Shown: one piece after another, positions 1 to 7,922 of the stretch
Numbering within the stretch: position 1 is the first letter of the stretch
Layout of the letters: the number at the start of each line of letters is the position of its first letter
Assembly: GCF_014467015.1 (NCBI RefSeq)
Contig: NZ_CP058559.1
Span: 3,348,001-3,412,000 of the forward strand
DNA from: Alkalicella caledoniensis
GTDB lineage: Bacteria > Bacillota > Proteinivoracia > Proteinivoracales > Proteinivoracaceae
Direction of reading: 5' to 3'
Length of the DNA stretch: 64,000 nucleotides
Notes under the pieces: generated by a model
The model's input: the letters and a program-made list of their open reading frames with translations, nothing else
Told to the model about the DNA's origin: nothing
Database searches by the model: none
Program-made: the position numbers and the translations under genes

Positions 1-1
1 T

Positions 2-280
2 ATTAAAAAAATAGCTATTTGTGGGGGAAGTGGTAGTTCTGTAATTCACCTAGCTAAGTACAATGGATGCCAGGCTTTAATAACAGGGGATGTTGACTAC
101 CATAAAGGTCAGATGGCTGTAGATCTAGGGTTAACGGTAATCGATGCTGGACATTATTACACAGAGGTGCCTGTATTAGAAGAGCTAAAAAGGTATCTTG
201 ACGGGGAGATTAAAGGGACTGAGACATTTGTTACAAATATAAACACATGTCCATATAAAATAGTATCAAAGCAGCTTTAA
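2..280 (+). CDS. Nif3-like dinuclear metal-centre protein, C-terminal part (cut by window start)
   Basis: The reading frame is open from base 2 and ends in TAA at 278-280, giving about 92 residues. It carries hallmarks of the Nif3/YqfO (GTP cyclohydrolase I type 2) family: a glycine/serine turn (GGSGSS) near the start, an ITGDVDYHKG segment resembling the family TGE-x-xHH metal region, and DAGHYYTE near the end, where His and Glu ligate the second metal. The molecular role of this family is poorly defined. The N-terminal part lies outside the window. The next gene starts 19 bp downstream on the same strand and may be co-transcribed. Confidence 0.85.
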   Translation: MKKIAICGGSGSSVIHLAKYNGCQALITGDVDYHKGQMAVDLGLTVIDAGHYYTEVPVLEELKRYLDGEIKGTETFVTNINTCPYKIVSKQL

Positions 281-299
281 GATCAATGGGGGGAGAAAA

Positions 300-833
300 A
301 TGCAGTTAGAAAAAAAGAGGTTATCAATAGCGCCCTTACTGCTACTTGTATTCCTTATATCAGTAGGATTTAGCTACATATTTACATACTCTCAGATAGT
401 TAAATGGGAATCAGAGTTTAATATGATAGTACCTGATGTTAACACTATTTTAAATAAAAGGATAAACTTACAGCACAAGTTATTAGATACCATTAGAGAG
501 CTAGATATTGACAGAAAAATTTCTTTTGATGGAGATATTGGGGACGTTTTTCTTGTGTTTGAAAGAATTGGGGATAAACCATTGGATCAACTTGCTGAAG
601 TGCTTAAGTTAGAGATGTACTTTATTCAGCTCTTAGATGAGTCTAGTAGAATCGAAGAGATTGGCCATGACCACAGATACGTATCTAAGGTTGAAGAAAT
701 TAAACAATTAGATACTTCTATTTTTAATGAATTTAACAAGAAAGTCCAAGTTTTTAACGAGAACATAGGATCTTTTCCATATAACTTCGTTGCTTGGTCC
801 ACGGGTACAAAAGGGAAATTAGCAATCAAGTAG
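300..833 (+). CDS. membrane-anchored protein of unknown function
   Basis: A 177-residue protein with a good ribosome site (GGGGGAG) just upstream. Residues about 11-32 form one hydrophobic segment (LLLLVFLISVGFSYIFTY) after a short basic N-terminus, so the protein is probably anchored with its helical, charged remainder outside. I recognise no family motif. It follows the Nif3-like gene by 19 bp and is closed by a hairpin at about 859-889, so the two look like the end of one operon. No function is assigned. Confidence 0.7.
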   Translation: MQLEKKRLSIAPLLLLVFLISVGFSYIFTYSQIVKWESEFNMIVPDVNTILNKRINLQHKLLDTIRELDIDRKISFDGDIGDVFLVFERIGDKPLDQLAEVLKLEMYFIQLLDESSRIEEIGHDHRYVSKVEEIKQLDTSIFNEFNKKVQVFNENIGSFPYNFVAWSTGTKGKLAIK

Positions 834-858
834 TATGATTTTGAGTTTATATGTAAGC

Positions 859-889
859 AAAAAAAAGTGGCTAATAGCCACTTTTTTTA
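859..889. terminator. bidirectional terminator between orf177 and rnpB
   Basis: An AAGTGGCT/AGCCACTT stem with an AAT loop, flanked by an A-run on the left and a T-run on the right, so it can work for the rightward protein gene and the leftward RNase P RNA. Nearly the same hairpin recurs at 10677 and 53775. Confidence 0.8.
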
Positions 890-904
890 ATATTAATCGA
901 TTAT

Positions 905-1275
905 GAGTAAACTTATAAGCCGAGTTCTGTACTTTCCAATAGAAAGTGATAGTCATCTATCTAGGATGTTAGTTACCTAACACCTCATGCGACCTTACCC
1001 GAGGGAGAGCGGGCAGCTCCTATATTCCCTCCTACTTGGTCTTGCTCCAGATGGGGTTTACCTAGCCAGTTAGTCGCCTAACTGCTGGTGCGCTCTTACC
1101 GCACCTTTCCATCCTTACCTAATAAATTAGGCGGTTTATTTCTGTGGCACTTTCCTTGAGGTTGCCCTCACTGGGTATTACCCAGCACCCTGCCCTATGG
1201 AGCTCGGACTTTCCTCAGATACGACCTTTCGGTACTTGTATCCGCGACTATCCCATTTACTCAAAATCGTTTATT
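905..1275 (-). ncRNA. rnpB: RNase P RNA (bacterial type A)
   Basis: Read on the minus strand this region holds the universal RNase P signatures: GAGGAAAGTCCGAGCTCC near the 5' side (complement of about 1200-1217), AGGGTGCTGGGTAA-type P-loop sequence, the ACAGAA(A) element, GGTAAGAGCGCACCAGC and GGTAAACCCC, and a 3' segment closing with a GAGTAAA/TTTACTC P1-like pairing. This RNA is the catalytic subunit that trims the 5' leader from pre-tRNAs. Length (about 370 nt) fits type A. The ends are estimated: the 5' end lies between the promoter (about 1285) and P1, the 3' end near 905. Confidence 0.95.
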
Positions 1276-1291
1276 AACTTACTAGAGTTAT

Positions 1292-1320
1292 ATTATATAA
1301 AGAATATGAACTAAAGTCAA
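1292..1320 (-). promoter_or_regulatory. promoter of rnpB
   Basis: On the minus strand TTGACT (complement of 1315-1320) is followed after exactly 17 bp by TATAAT (complement of 1292-1297), a near-perfect sigma-A promoter directly upstream of the RNase P RNA. Confidence 0.8.
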
Positions 1321-1584
1321 TTGAAAAATTTGGATAATCTTTTAGTAATAAGAATAAAACCGTACACTGTTTATAAATAATACAGTTACTAAAGAGATCG
1401 TTTGTAATAGTAACGGCTTATCTAAGATAAATGTCAATGTGAATAAGAAACTACTGTCCAACTAGTATGTGATTTTTATACTAATTTTGCAAATGTAATA
1501 TTTGCTATTTAGTATCATTCAGTATGATTTTCGTAAAAGTTGTTCTGTTGTTATTTTAAGTTTTAGTATTTTACTTATTAAAAA
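1321..1584. other. AT-rich intergenic stretch, nothing recognised
   Basis: Between the rnpB promoter and the ferritin terminator I see no ORF with a ribosome site and no strong hairpin on either strand. Confidence 0.5.
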
Positions 1585-1619
1585 GATAAAACACCAGCTG
1601 CTTACAACAACCGGTGTTA
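1585..1619 (-). terminator. ferritin terminator
   Basis: On the minus strand an AACACCGGTTG/CAGCTGGTGTT-type stem with a TTGTAAG loop is followed by TTTATCTTTT, a few bases after the ferritin stop codon. Confidence 0.7.
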
Positions 1620-1623
1620 GAAA

Positions 1624-2133
1624 CTATTCTGCTGCAGGTGGTGTGAAGGTTCTTTTTGCAAGCTCATCATCTAGCATATAGATACCTGGGTTGTCTTCAC
1701 CTAGCCTTTTGATTTTGCTAAGGATTTGGTTCATACTAGCTTCTTCTTCAACTTGTTCATCAACAAACCATTGTAGGAAGCTAATGGTTGGATAGTGCTT
1801 TTCTTGGTTAGCAAGATCTAATAGGGTATGTATTCTACCTGTAACAAACTGCTCGTGCTTTAGTGCTGCTGTAAAAACTTCCTCAAGGGATTGAAAGTCA
1901 TTTCTTGGATCTTCAAAACCGTAAATTTTCACTTTGCCACCTAAATCATTTATGAAATTGTAGAATTTCATGGCATGGAATCTCTCTTCATCGCCTTGAA
2001 TCATAAAGAAATGTGCAAAGCCACCTAAATCCTCAGAGGCGCAGTGTGCAGCCATAGCTAAGTAATAGTTAGCAGAAGCTAATTCGTGTTTAATTTGCAA
2101 GTTCAATTCATTTAATAGTTTTTCTGAGAGCAT
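1624..2133 (-). CDS. ftnA: non-haem ferritin
   Basis: A 169-residue four-helix ferritin of normal length. It oxidises Fe(II) and stores the mineral in a 24-subunit shell in the cytoplasm. The ferroxidase ligands fall exactly where expected for bacterial FtnA: Glu17, Glu50, His53, Glu94, Gln127 and Glu130, with Tyr24 beside the centre. The ribosome site AAGGAGGA precedes the ATG. It is a single gene with its own terminator and is divergent from the MATE exporter. A 17-bp inverted repeat at 2203-2219 sits in the shared upstream region. No Fur- or PerR-type box is evident there. Confidence 0.93.
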   Translation of the reverse strand: MLSEKLLNELNLQIKHELASANYYLAMAAHCASEDLGGFAHFFMIQGDEERFHAMKFYNFINDLGGKVKIYGFEDPRNDFQSLEEVFTAALKHEQFVTGRIHTLLDLANQEKHYPTISFLQWFVDEQVEEEASMNQILSKIKRLGEDNPGIYMLDDELAKRTFTPPAAE

Positions 2134-2202
2134 AAATAGTCCTCCTTTAGAAGATGTGATATATCATTATTCAAAAGAAAAGATTGTCAATTTAACCCAA
2201 CA

Positions 2203-2219
2203 GTTCCGTCAAACGGAAC
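2203..2219. promoter_or_regulatory. inverted repeat, possible operator between ferritin and MATE genes
   Basis: GTTCCGT-CAA-ACGGAAC is a perfect 7-bp inverted repeat with a 3-bp centre. It lies about 70 bp upstream of the ferritin start and 90 bp upstream of the MATE start. It has no T-run, so it is more like an operator than a terminator. I cannot assign the regulator. Confidence 0.4.
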
Positions 2220-2308
2220 ATTAGTTAACAAAAATTTAATTTAAAACCCTATTATATATTGCCCGTAAAAATGCTATAATATTTAGTGTAACAAGAGGGG
2301 GAATTTTT

Positions 2309-3712
2309 ATGAATAAAAATAGAGATTTAATACTCAATGGCAATATATCTAAAGTTTTGTTTAAATTGTCCTTGCCTATCATGCTAGGTAATCTTATTCA
2401 AACACTTTATCAATTAACAGATGCTTATTGGGTTGGAAAGCTAGGCACAGAGGAATTTGCGGCGACAGTTTTTGTCTGGCCCATAGTATTTGTAATGATG
2501 TCTTTTGGTATAGGTATGAACATAGCAGGAACCGCAATTATATCCCAGTATATAGGGGCAGATAACACAAAGGATGCCAAGAAGGTGGCAGGTCAAATAG
2601 TCGCATTTTCATTTGTTTTTTCCCTTGTTTTAGCAGTAGTTGGCAACGTATTTTCTCCAACGATTCTAAGGCTATTAGGAGCTGAAGGAGCAATGTTTAC
2701 ACATGCCAATACTTATTTAAGAATAGTTTTTACTGGTATGCCTACAATGTTTGTGTTTTTTGCTTATCAATGTGTGAAGCAAGGTCAAGGAGATACACTA
2801 ACCCCAATGATACTAAGTGGTATATCAGTTTTCAGTAACATGATTTTAGATCCAATATTTATCTTAGATGGTTATGGTGGGCTTGGTCTTGGCCTTGGTG
2901 TTGCTGGTGCTGCATGGGCCACAGTAATTAGTAGAGCAATAATCGCTGTATACGGTGTGTACATTCTCTTCTTTAAAGAGAAACTAATGCCGTTAAAACT
3001 CAGTGACCTTAAGCTAAACATACCAGTAATGAAGAGTATCATAAAAGTAGGGCTTCCGTCATCATTAGGTCAATCCATGGAAGGGCTAGGGTTTATGTTC
3101 CTCAATGCTTTTATCCTTGCATATGGTGATAGTACAATCACGGCATTTGGCATTGGTAACAAAATCAACTCTTTGGTCCTTATGCCTGCCATGGGCATAG
3201 GATCAGCTCTTGCCATGGTTATAGGACAAAACATTGGTGCTGATAATATGAAAAGGGTTAAGGAAGCTTTTCGTAGCAGTATTATGATTTCTTGTAGTAT
3301 ATTGATGTTTGGTGGTTTGATTATTTTTTCAGCTGCACCATATGTGGTAGGAATTTTTACTGAAGATCCTGTGGTTTTAGAACAAGGTGTATACTACTTA
3401 AAGCTCATTTCCATTACTATTCCTTTGATGGGAATTTTCCAGTCATTTATTGGGACATTTCAAGGGGCAGGGAAGACAACATGGGTCATGTTAATAACTG
3501 CTGGAAGACTATGGGCCATAAGGCTACCACTGATTTGGTATTTTGCTAAGTTTACTTCCTATGGAGAGAAAACAGTATGGTATTCCATGGTAGTAAGTAA
3601 TCTTATAACTTGCATTGTGGGATATGCATTTTACTTGAATAAAGGATGGCAGAAAAAAATTATTGAAGAGAATAACGACCCAGACAGAACTGAAAGACTC
3701 CAAGCTAGCTAA
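2309..3712 (+). CDS. MATE-family multidrug/metabolite exporter
   Basis: A 467-residue integral membrane protein with about 12 hydrophobic segments, the usual MATE length and layout. The N-terminal half begins SKVLFKLSLPIMLGNLIQTLYQL with the MATE helix-1 pattern, and the second half repeats it (VGLPSSLGQSMEGLGFMFLN). Members export cationic drugs and metabolites by sodium or proton antiport; the substrate here is unknown. An extended -10 (TGCTATAAT at 2272-2280) and a GAGGGGGA ribosome site lie just upstream. It has its own terminator and is divergent from ferritin. Confidence 0.92.
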   Translation: MNKNRDLILNGNISKVLFKLSLPIMLGNLIQTLYQLTDAYWVGKLGTEEFAATVFVWPIVFVMMSFGIGMNIAGTAIISQYIGADNTKDAKKVAGQIVAFSFVFSLVLAVVGNVFSPTILRLLGAEGAMFTHANTYLRIVFTGMPTMFVFFAYQCVKQGQGDTLTPMILSGISVFSNMILDPIFILDGYGGLGLGLGVAGAAWATVISRAIIAVYGVYILFFKEKLMPLKLSDLKLNIPVMKSIIKVGLPSSLGQSMEGLGFMFLNAFILAYGDSTITAFGIGNKINSLVLMPAMGIGSALAMVIGQNIGADNMKRVKEAFRSSIMISCSILMFGGLIIFSAAPYVVGIFTEDPVVLEQGVYYLKLISITIPLMGIFQSFIGTFQGAGKTTWVMLITAGRLWAIRLPLIWYFAKFTSYGEKTVWYSMVVSNLITCIVGYAFYLNKGWQKKIIEENNDPDRTERLQAS

Positions 3713-3727
3713 GCTTGAAGTCTTTTT
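3693..3727 (+). terminator. MATE gene terminator
   Basis: An imperfect 13-bp stem (AAGACTCCAAGCT with AGCTTGAAGTCTT) is followed by TTTTT. It overlaps the last codons of the MATE gene. Confidence 0.7.
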
Positions 3728-3812
3728 AATTTACAGGAAAGTATAGGCCCTATACATAATTCTCTCTTTCTATTAATAAAATGTACAAAACATTTGAAGA
3801 GAGGAAGTTAGT

Positions 3813-4826
3813 ATGAGTAAAATTATAGATATATCTTTTGTAACTTGGAGCCTCATGAAGGAAACGGCATTTTGGTTTTTGATAGGATTGATCATAGCTG
3901 GAATTATTCATCAATTTATACCCCAAAGATTTTTGCAGAAAATCCTTGGTGGTAGAGGTATCTTCCCTATATTTTGGGCAAGTGGATTAGGAGTACTCTT
4001 ACCTGTTTGTAGTTGTGGAATTATACCTGTGGCCGTAGCGCTACATAAGAAAGGTGTGGCAGTAGGCCCTGCCCTGGCACTTTGTGTTTCCGCACCTGCA
4101 GTCAATCCCGCAGCTTTTGGTTTAGCTCTTACAACCCTTGGTTATCCTGTAACAATGGGGTACTTACTAACAGTCATTGGAGCGGCACTAATCTTGGGTA
4201 TTGTTGCAAATAAAACTGTAGCTCCTGTTCAATACATATCGGAAAAAAAGAAATGTGGTTGCTGTAATAATGGCTCCCATGATAAACATAAAAGTAGCTT
4301 GCTAAATGGATTTAAGTGGTCATTTAACACATTGGCAGTGGAGCTGGCACCTGCTTTAGTCTATGGATTTTTAGTGGCTGGAGTGATGATGGTTATAATT
4401 CCAGAAGATATAATTAAATCTGCTCTAGGGTTCTCTGGAATAATTGCTTATCCATTAACAGCTTTTGTTGGTGTATTTATGTTTGTGTGCAATGTGGGGG
4501 CAATCCCCTTTGTTGCTTCTTTATTAAGCCAAGGTGCATTGCCAGGTATAGCTATTGTATTCTTAATAACAGGCCCTGCTACAAATACAGGCCAATTGTT
4601 CTTACTGAACAAGGCATTTGGAAGCAAAGCTATGCTGTTATACGCTTTTATTGTTCCGAGTATTTCAATACTGGGCGCCAGTATTTTTGGGATGGTAAAG
4701 CCCGATTTAGAGGTATCCATAAACTTAACCAATACAAGTGGCCATGATGGTACAGTGTGGGGGATATTATTTGTTTTTGTACTTATATTTGCTCTTCTTA
4801 AGGAAAACAGGAAACATAATCATTAG
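3813..4826 (+). CDS. permease of the YraQ/ArsP (UPF0718, DUF318) family
   Basis: A 337-residue membrane protein with roughly 8-10 transmembrane segments in two halves. Diagnostic family features are LLPVCSCGIIPVA near residues 62-74 and a matching second-half segment (VCNVGAIPFVASLL, then ITGPATNTGQLFLL). ArsP relatives export trivalent organoarsenicals and use these conserved cysteines. A polar loop near residue 148 contains CGCC followed by a His/Lys-rich stretch, which suggests soft-metal binding. It is preceded by a GAGAGGAAG ribosome site, and a small membrane protein follows 55 bp later on the same strand. The substrate is inferred only at the level of a thiol-reactive ion or organometal. 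Confidence 0.85.
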   Translation: MSKIIDISFVTWSLMKETAFWFLIGLIIAGIIHQFIPQRFLQKILGGRGIFPIFWASGLGVLLPVCSCGIIPVAVALHKKGVAVGPALALCVSAPAVNPAAFGLALTTLGYPVTMGYLLTVIGAALILGIVANKTVAPVQYISEKKKCGCCNNGSHDKHKSSLLNGFKWSFNTLAVELAPALVYGFLVAGVMMVIIPEDIIKSALGFSGIIAYPLTAFVGVFMFVCNVGAIPFVASLLSQGALPGIAIVFLITGPATNTGQLFLLNKAFGSKAMLLYAFIVPSISILGASIFGMVKPDLEVSINLTNTSGHDGTVWGILFVFVLIFALLKENRKHNH

Positions 4827-4881
4827 AATAATTTAAAAATAAGGCCAATTAGTGTATAATACAATAAAGGAGTGATTAAGT

Positions 4882-5109
4882 ATGAAGATTACTAAAAATC
4901 CATTTTTTACCTTACTATTCCTATCAAGTTTACTAGTCTTATTCTTAGCTTATACAGGGATTTCAGCAGCTTTAAAGCTCCCGACCTCCAGTGAAGTGAC
5001 AAGTATAATTACTTCAATTGGCTTGATAACAGGTATGGTTCCCATCATATGCTATTTAGTTGCAAAGTTTTATTCTTGTGAGAATCAACAGACAAATAAG
5101 AGGCTTTAA
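4882..5109 (+). CDS. small membrane protein of unknown function
   Basis: A 75-residue protein with two hydrophobic segments (about 8-30 and 42-65) and a short charged tail containing one Cys. AAAGGAGTGATT precedes the ATG at good spacing. It follows the YraQ-like permease by 55 bp and shares its terminator, so it may be an accessory subunit, though nothing in the sequence proves that. No family recognised. Confidence 0.6.
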   Translation: MKITKNPFFTLLFLSSLLVLFLAYTGISAALKLPTSSEVTSIITSIGLITGMVPIICYLVAKFYSCENQQTNKRL

Positions 5110-5115
5110 TGTTTG

Positions 5116-5165
5116 AAGAATATAGTTAAAGGACAAATGGATATCCTTTAACTATATTCTTCTTT
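5116..5165. terminator. strong bidirectional terminator
   Basis: A perfect 18-bp stem (5116-5133 with 5144-5161) around a 10-nt loop, with T-rich sequence on the right and A-rich on the left. It separates the convergent small membrane gene and the UroD-like gene. Confidence 0.85.
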
Positions 5166-5191
5166 TTAAGAAGTAATAATAAACAAAAATA

Positions 5192-6154
5192 CTAGGCATC
5201 AATGAAGGATTTTATGTTTTCCATAGGGGTTTTGTATGGTAATGTGCACCCTGTAGCAGGTATGAAATTGCTATATTGCTTCGTGTGCTTTAAAAGTTCT
5301 TTTGCTTCCAATTCAACATCAAAGGGTTGCTTATTTAACATTGTGCTTATGGGAGAAATGTTGCCTAGAATAACCTTTTCTGCAGGGGCATGTGTTAGTA
5401 CATTTTCTATATTAAGGGTTTCGTCCACGGAAATTCCTTGGGCTTTGACCATAAATACATTATTAAGAATTGAGTTTATATCTCCACAAATATGTAGAAT
5501 TGTCATGTCTTTAAATTGATTAAATATCTGATTAAGGGCAGGGAGTAGGAAGTTATTAAACTGACTGGGAGTTAGAAATGAAGCCACAGGATCCGAAACC
5601 ATAAGACAATGTGGTTTAATGGTATTTAATTGACTAACTAAATCTAGACTGAGATTTGTGATAATTTCAAGTAACAGCTTTATATTGTCAATATCGTTAT
5701 TTTTCATGAGATAACGAAAGTAATCTTGTGAAGTAAGGGATGCTAATATGGTTAAAGGCCCAGTAATTGAAGCAACCAAAGGAGTATCAGTCTGTTCTTT
5801 AACTTGCCTGTACGCTTCTTTATATATGAAAAATCTTTGGCTTTTATCTAACTTATATCTGACTTTTGCAATATCTAAATTGGAGTTAACTATGGGGCGG
5901 GAAATAAAAGGGTGGGACATTGGTGGAAAGTTAGTATATACCCCTAAAATTTCGCACTCGAAAACTAAGTCTGTAATGGTTCTAATGAAGTCAAGTTTAA
6001 ACAATGAGTCAAAATCTAGAGCTACTTTACTCATTTTATAAGGGTCTGTATAGGTTTCTTTGAAAGTGAAATTATTTAGTTTTATTCCAGGGAAGCTTCC
6101 TAAAACCATTTTCAATGGTCTTTCACTGTTTGAACAATACTCGTAAAGATTCAT
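5192..6154 (-). CDS. uroporphyrinogen-decarboxylase-family protein, MtaA/MtbA methyltransferase-like
   Basis: A 320-residue TIM-barrel protein of the UroD/MtaA-CmuA superfamily. Relatives transfer methyl groups between corrinoid proteins and a thiol using zinc held by His-x-Cys and a later Cys. Here HICGD (about residue 220) and ATGC near the C-terminus supply His, Cys and Cys. The haem-pathway UroD arginines are not evident, so a methyltransferase role is more likely than haem synthesis. No corrinoid protein or methyltransferase partner lies next to it. It is monocistronic. The substrate is unknown. Confidence 0.75.
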   Translation of the reverse strand: MNLYEYCSNSERPLKMVLGSFPGIKLNNFTFKETYTDPYKMSKVALDFDSLFKLDFIRTITDLVFECEILGVYTNFPPMSHPFISRPIVNSNLDIAKVRYKLDKSQRFFIYKEAYRQVKEQTDTPLVASITGPLTILASLTSQDYFRYLMKNNDIDNIKLLLEIITNLSLDLVSQLNTIKPHCLMVSDPVASFLTPSQFNNFLLPALNQIFNQFKDMTILHICGDINSILNNVFMVKAQGISVDETLNIENVLTHAPAEKVILGNISPISTMLNKQPFDVELEAKELLKHTKQYSNFIPATGCTLPYKTPMENIKSFIDA

Positions 6155-6243
6155 TAAAAGACCTCCAAAAAATTAGATTGTATGAGAAATTTATACATTT
6201 GCAAAAAAAAGTTATACTAATTATATATACTTTTAAGTGAAAA

Positions 6244-6272
6244 AGAGAAAAGTAGAATACCACTTTTCTCTA
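6244..6272 (-). terminator. terminator of DUF896 gene
   Basis: On the minus strand an AGAGAAAAGT/ACTTTTCTCT stem overlaps the stop codon and is followed by TTTTT. Confidence 0.7.
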
Positions 6273-6566
6273 GTGTACATGGTCACACCCACAATCATCG
6301 TGGTGTGTATGGTTTTTATTTTGGGAATGGCCGTTACACCCGCAACCACAATTTTTATGCTTGTAACTATGTTTTACTAAAATCTCGTTGCCTTCTTCAT
6401 TAACAAACTTTGTCCTATCAAGGGTAGATCTCACTTGCCCCCGTACTGCACCAAGATATTCTTGTCTCAAACTATGCTGTTCTCGCTCCTCTCCTGGTGT
6501 GAGGCCTTGTTCTTTCTTTTTTCTAGCTAAATAATTAATTCTATCAATTTTATCTTTAGTTAACAA
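6270..6566 (-). CDS. DUF896 (YnzC-like) protein with His/Cys-rich C-terminal tail
   Basis: Residues 1-65 match the DUF896/YnzC family (KIDRINYLARKKKEQGLT then a helical hairpin with EYLGAVRGQVRSTLD), which normally makes small proteins of about 60-80 residues. This one has 98 residues. Residues 70-98 are an extension with five Cys (73, 75, 77, 92, 94) and seven His (70, 80, 86, 88, 89, 96, 98), which looks like a metal-binding tail. The start is TTG with AGGAGGTG five bases upstream. YnzC sits in an SOS operon in Bacillus; here the gene stands alone, and no LexA-type box was recognised upstream. Confidence 0.85.
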   Translation of the reverse strand: MLTKDKIDRINYLARKKKEQGLTPGEEREQHSLRQEYLGAVRGQVRSTLDRTKFVNEEGNEILVKHSYKHKNCGCGCNGHSQNKNHTHHDDCGCDHVH

Positions 6567-6708
6567 ATAAACACCTCCTGATTAATTAATATTATAACCT
6601 AAAATAGGAAAAAAGAAAAAGTGAGTATTTTGAAAACATTAAGTTAACAGGAAAAATATTGTTATAATATAATAATCGACTAGATGCAATTGGAGGAATG
6701 AAGAGGAA

Positions 6709-7908
6709 ATGGTAAAAAAAGCAGTAATATTCCGAGTTAACTACTACATAGGATTAGGTGCTGCAAGATGCCTAGGGAGAAATAATATATGGGTCGTTGC
6801 AGCCATTGAAAATAATAGCAAAGTAAAGTATGGATTACATACTAAATATATTGACGAAAGAATAGATATAATCAATGTTAAGGAAAATCCGCAGAAAGCT
6901 TTCGAACAGTTAGTTCAGTATGCCAAAAGGCAAGATGCTAAGCCACTATTGATACCCACTACAGATCCTTACGTGGAGTTTGTTGATAGATTTTTAGATG
7001 AACTAAGAGAGTATTATTTACTTCCTCCAATTAAAAAAGGCTTATATACAAAATTAATGGATAAAGACCTTTTAAGTGTTCTAGCTAACCAAAATAATGT
7101 TCAAATCCCCAAAGTAATAGAACCTAATTCCCAAGACAACATAACTGAAACATTAGATAAAGTTGAACGAGAGATAGGTTTTCCGTGCCTTATAAAACCA
7201 GTCAATTCACATAAGTTCGTTGCTGTATTCAAAGAAAAGATGTTTATAGCTAACAATAGAGATGACATAATAAACGGTCTAAGTAAAGCCAATGAAAAAA
7301 AAATGGAAGTTTTCATCCAGCAATTGATTAAAGGGTTCGACGACCAGATGTATACGTTTGATTGCTATATTGATAAGAATGGTGAAATGACCCACTGGGC
7401 TACCTTTCAAAAACAAAGACAGTTTCCTATAAACTTTGGGGCATCTACTTATATTAAGCAAAGGTATGTACCTGAATTAGTTGAAATAGGGTCTAGATTT
7501 TTATTAGATATCGACTACAGAGGGTTTGCAGAAATTGAGTTTAAAAAAAATGCAAGGGATGGCCGTTTTTATCTAATTGAAGTAAATGTAAGAACAACTA
7601 ATTTTCATATACTACTTGAGAAATTAGGTATAAACACGCCACTTATTATGTTTAAAGACCTTAACAATGAGAAAATTGGTACTGAATTTATTAGAGAGGA
7701 CACTGAAATTCATTTTTGGTCTTGCTATGAAGATATTTCTGCAATCCGTGGGTATCTAAGAAAAAAACAGCTTACTTTACCAAATGTAATTAAGTCATTG
7801 TTATATAAAAAAGTGGAAGCTATTTGGGCTTTCGATGATCCATTGCCTGGCATATATTTTGTTTTAGAAAAAATTAAGAAATTTATCTACAAAAGATTCA
7901 GTAGATAG
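6709..7908 (+). CDS. ATP-grasp carboxylate-amine ligase, possibly D-aspartate ligase-like
   Basis: A 399-residue ATP-grasp enzyme. The N-terminal pre-ATP-grasp domain (about 1-105) is followed by an ATP-binding lid with FPCLIKPVNSH near 160 and by the metal-binding IEVNVRTTNF near 290. These enzymes join a carboxylate to an amine through an acyl-phosphate. It lies 14 bp ahead of an Asp/Glu racemase in a two-gene operon, as with the D-aspartate ligase/racemase pairs that build D-Asp cross-bridges in lactic acid bacteria. That role is inferred from context only; another amino-acid or peptide ligase is equally possible. Confidence 0.75.
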   Translation: MVKKAVIFRVNYYIGLGAARCLGRNNIWVVAAIENNSKVKYGLHTKYIDERIDIINVKENPQKAFEQLVQYAKRQDAKPLLIPTTDPYVEFVDRFLDELREYYLLPPIKKGLYTKLMDKDLLSVLANQNNVQIPKVIEPNSQDNITETLDKVEREIGFPCLIKPVNSHKFVAVFKEKMFIANNRDDIINGLSKANEKKMEVFIQQLIKGFDDQMYTFDCYIDKNGEMTHWATFQKQRQFPINFGASTYIKQRYVPELVEIGSRFLLDIDYRGFAEIEFKKNARDGRFYLIEVNVRTTNFHILLEKLGINTPLIMFKDLNNEKIGTEFIREDTEIHFWSCYEDISAIRGYLRKKQLTLPNVIKSLLYKKVEAIWAFDDPLPGIYFVLEKIKKFIYKRFSR

Positions 7909-7922
7909 TAAGGGGGGAGTAT

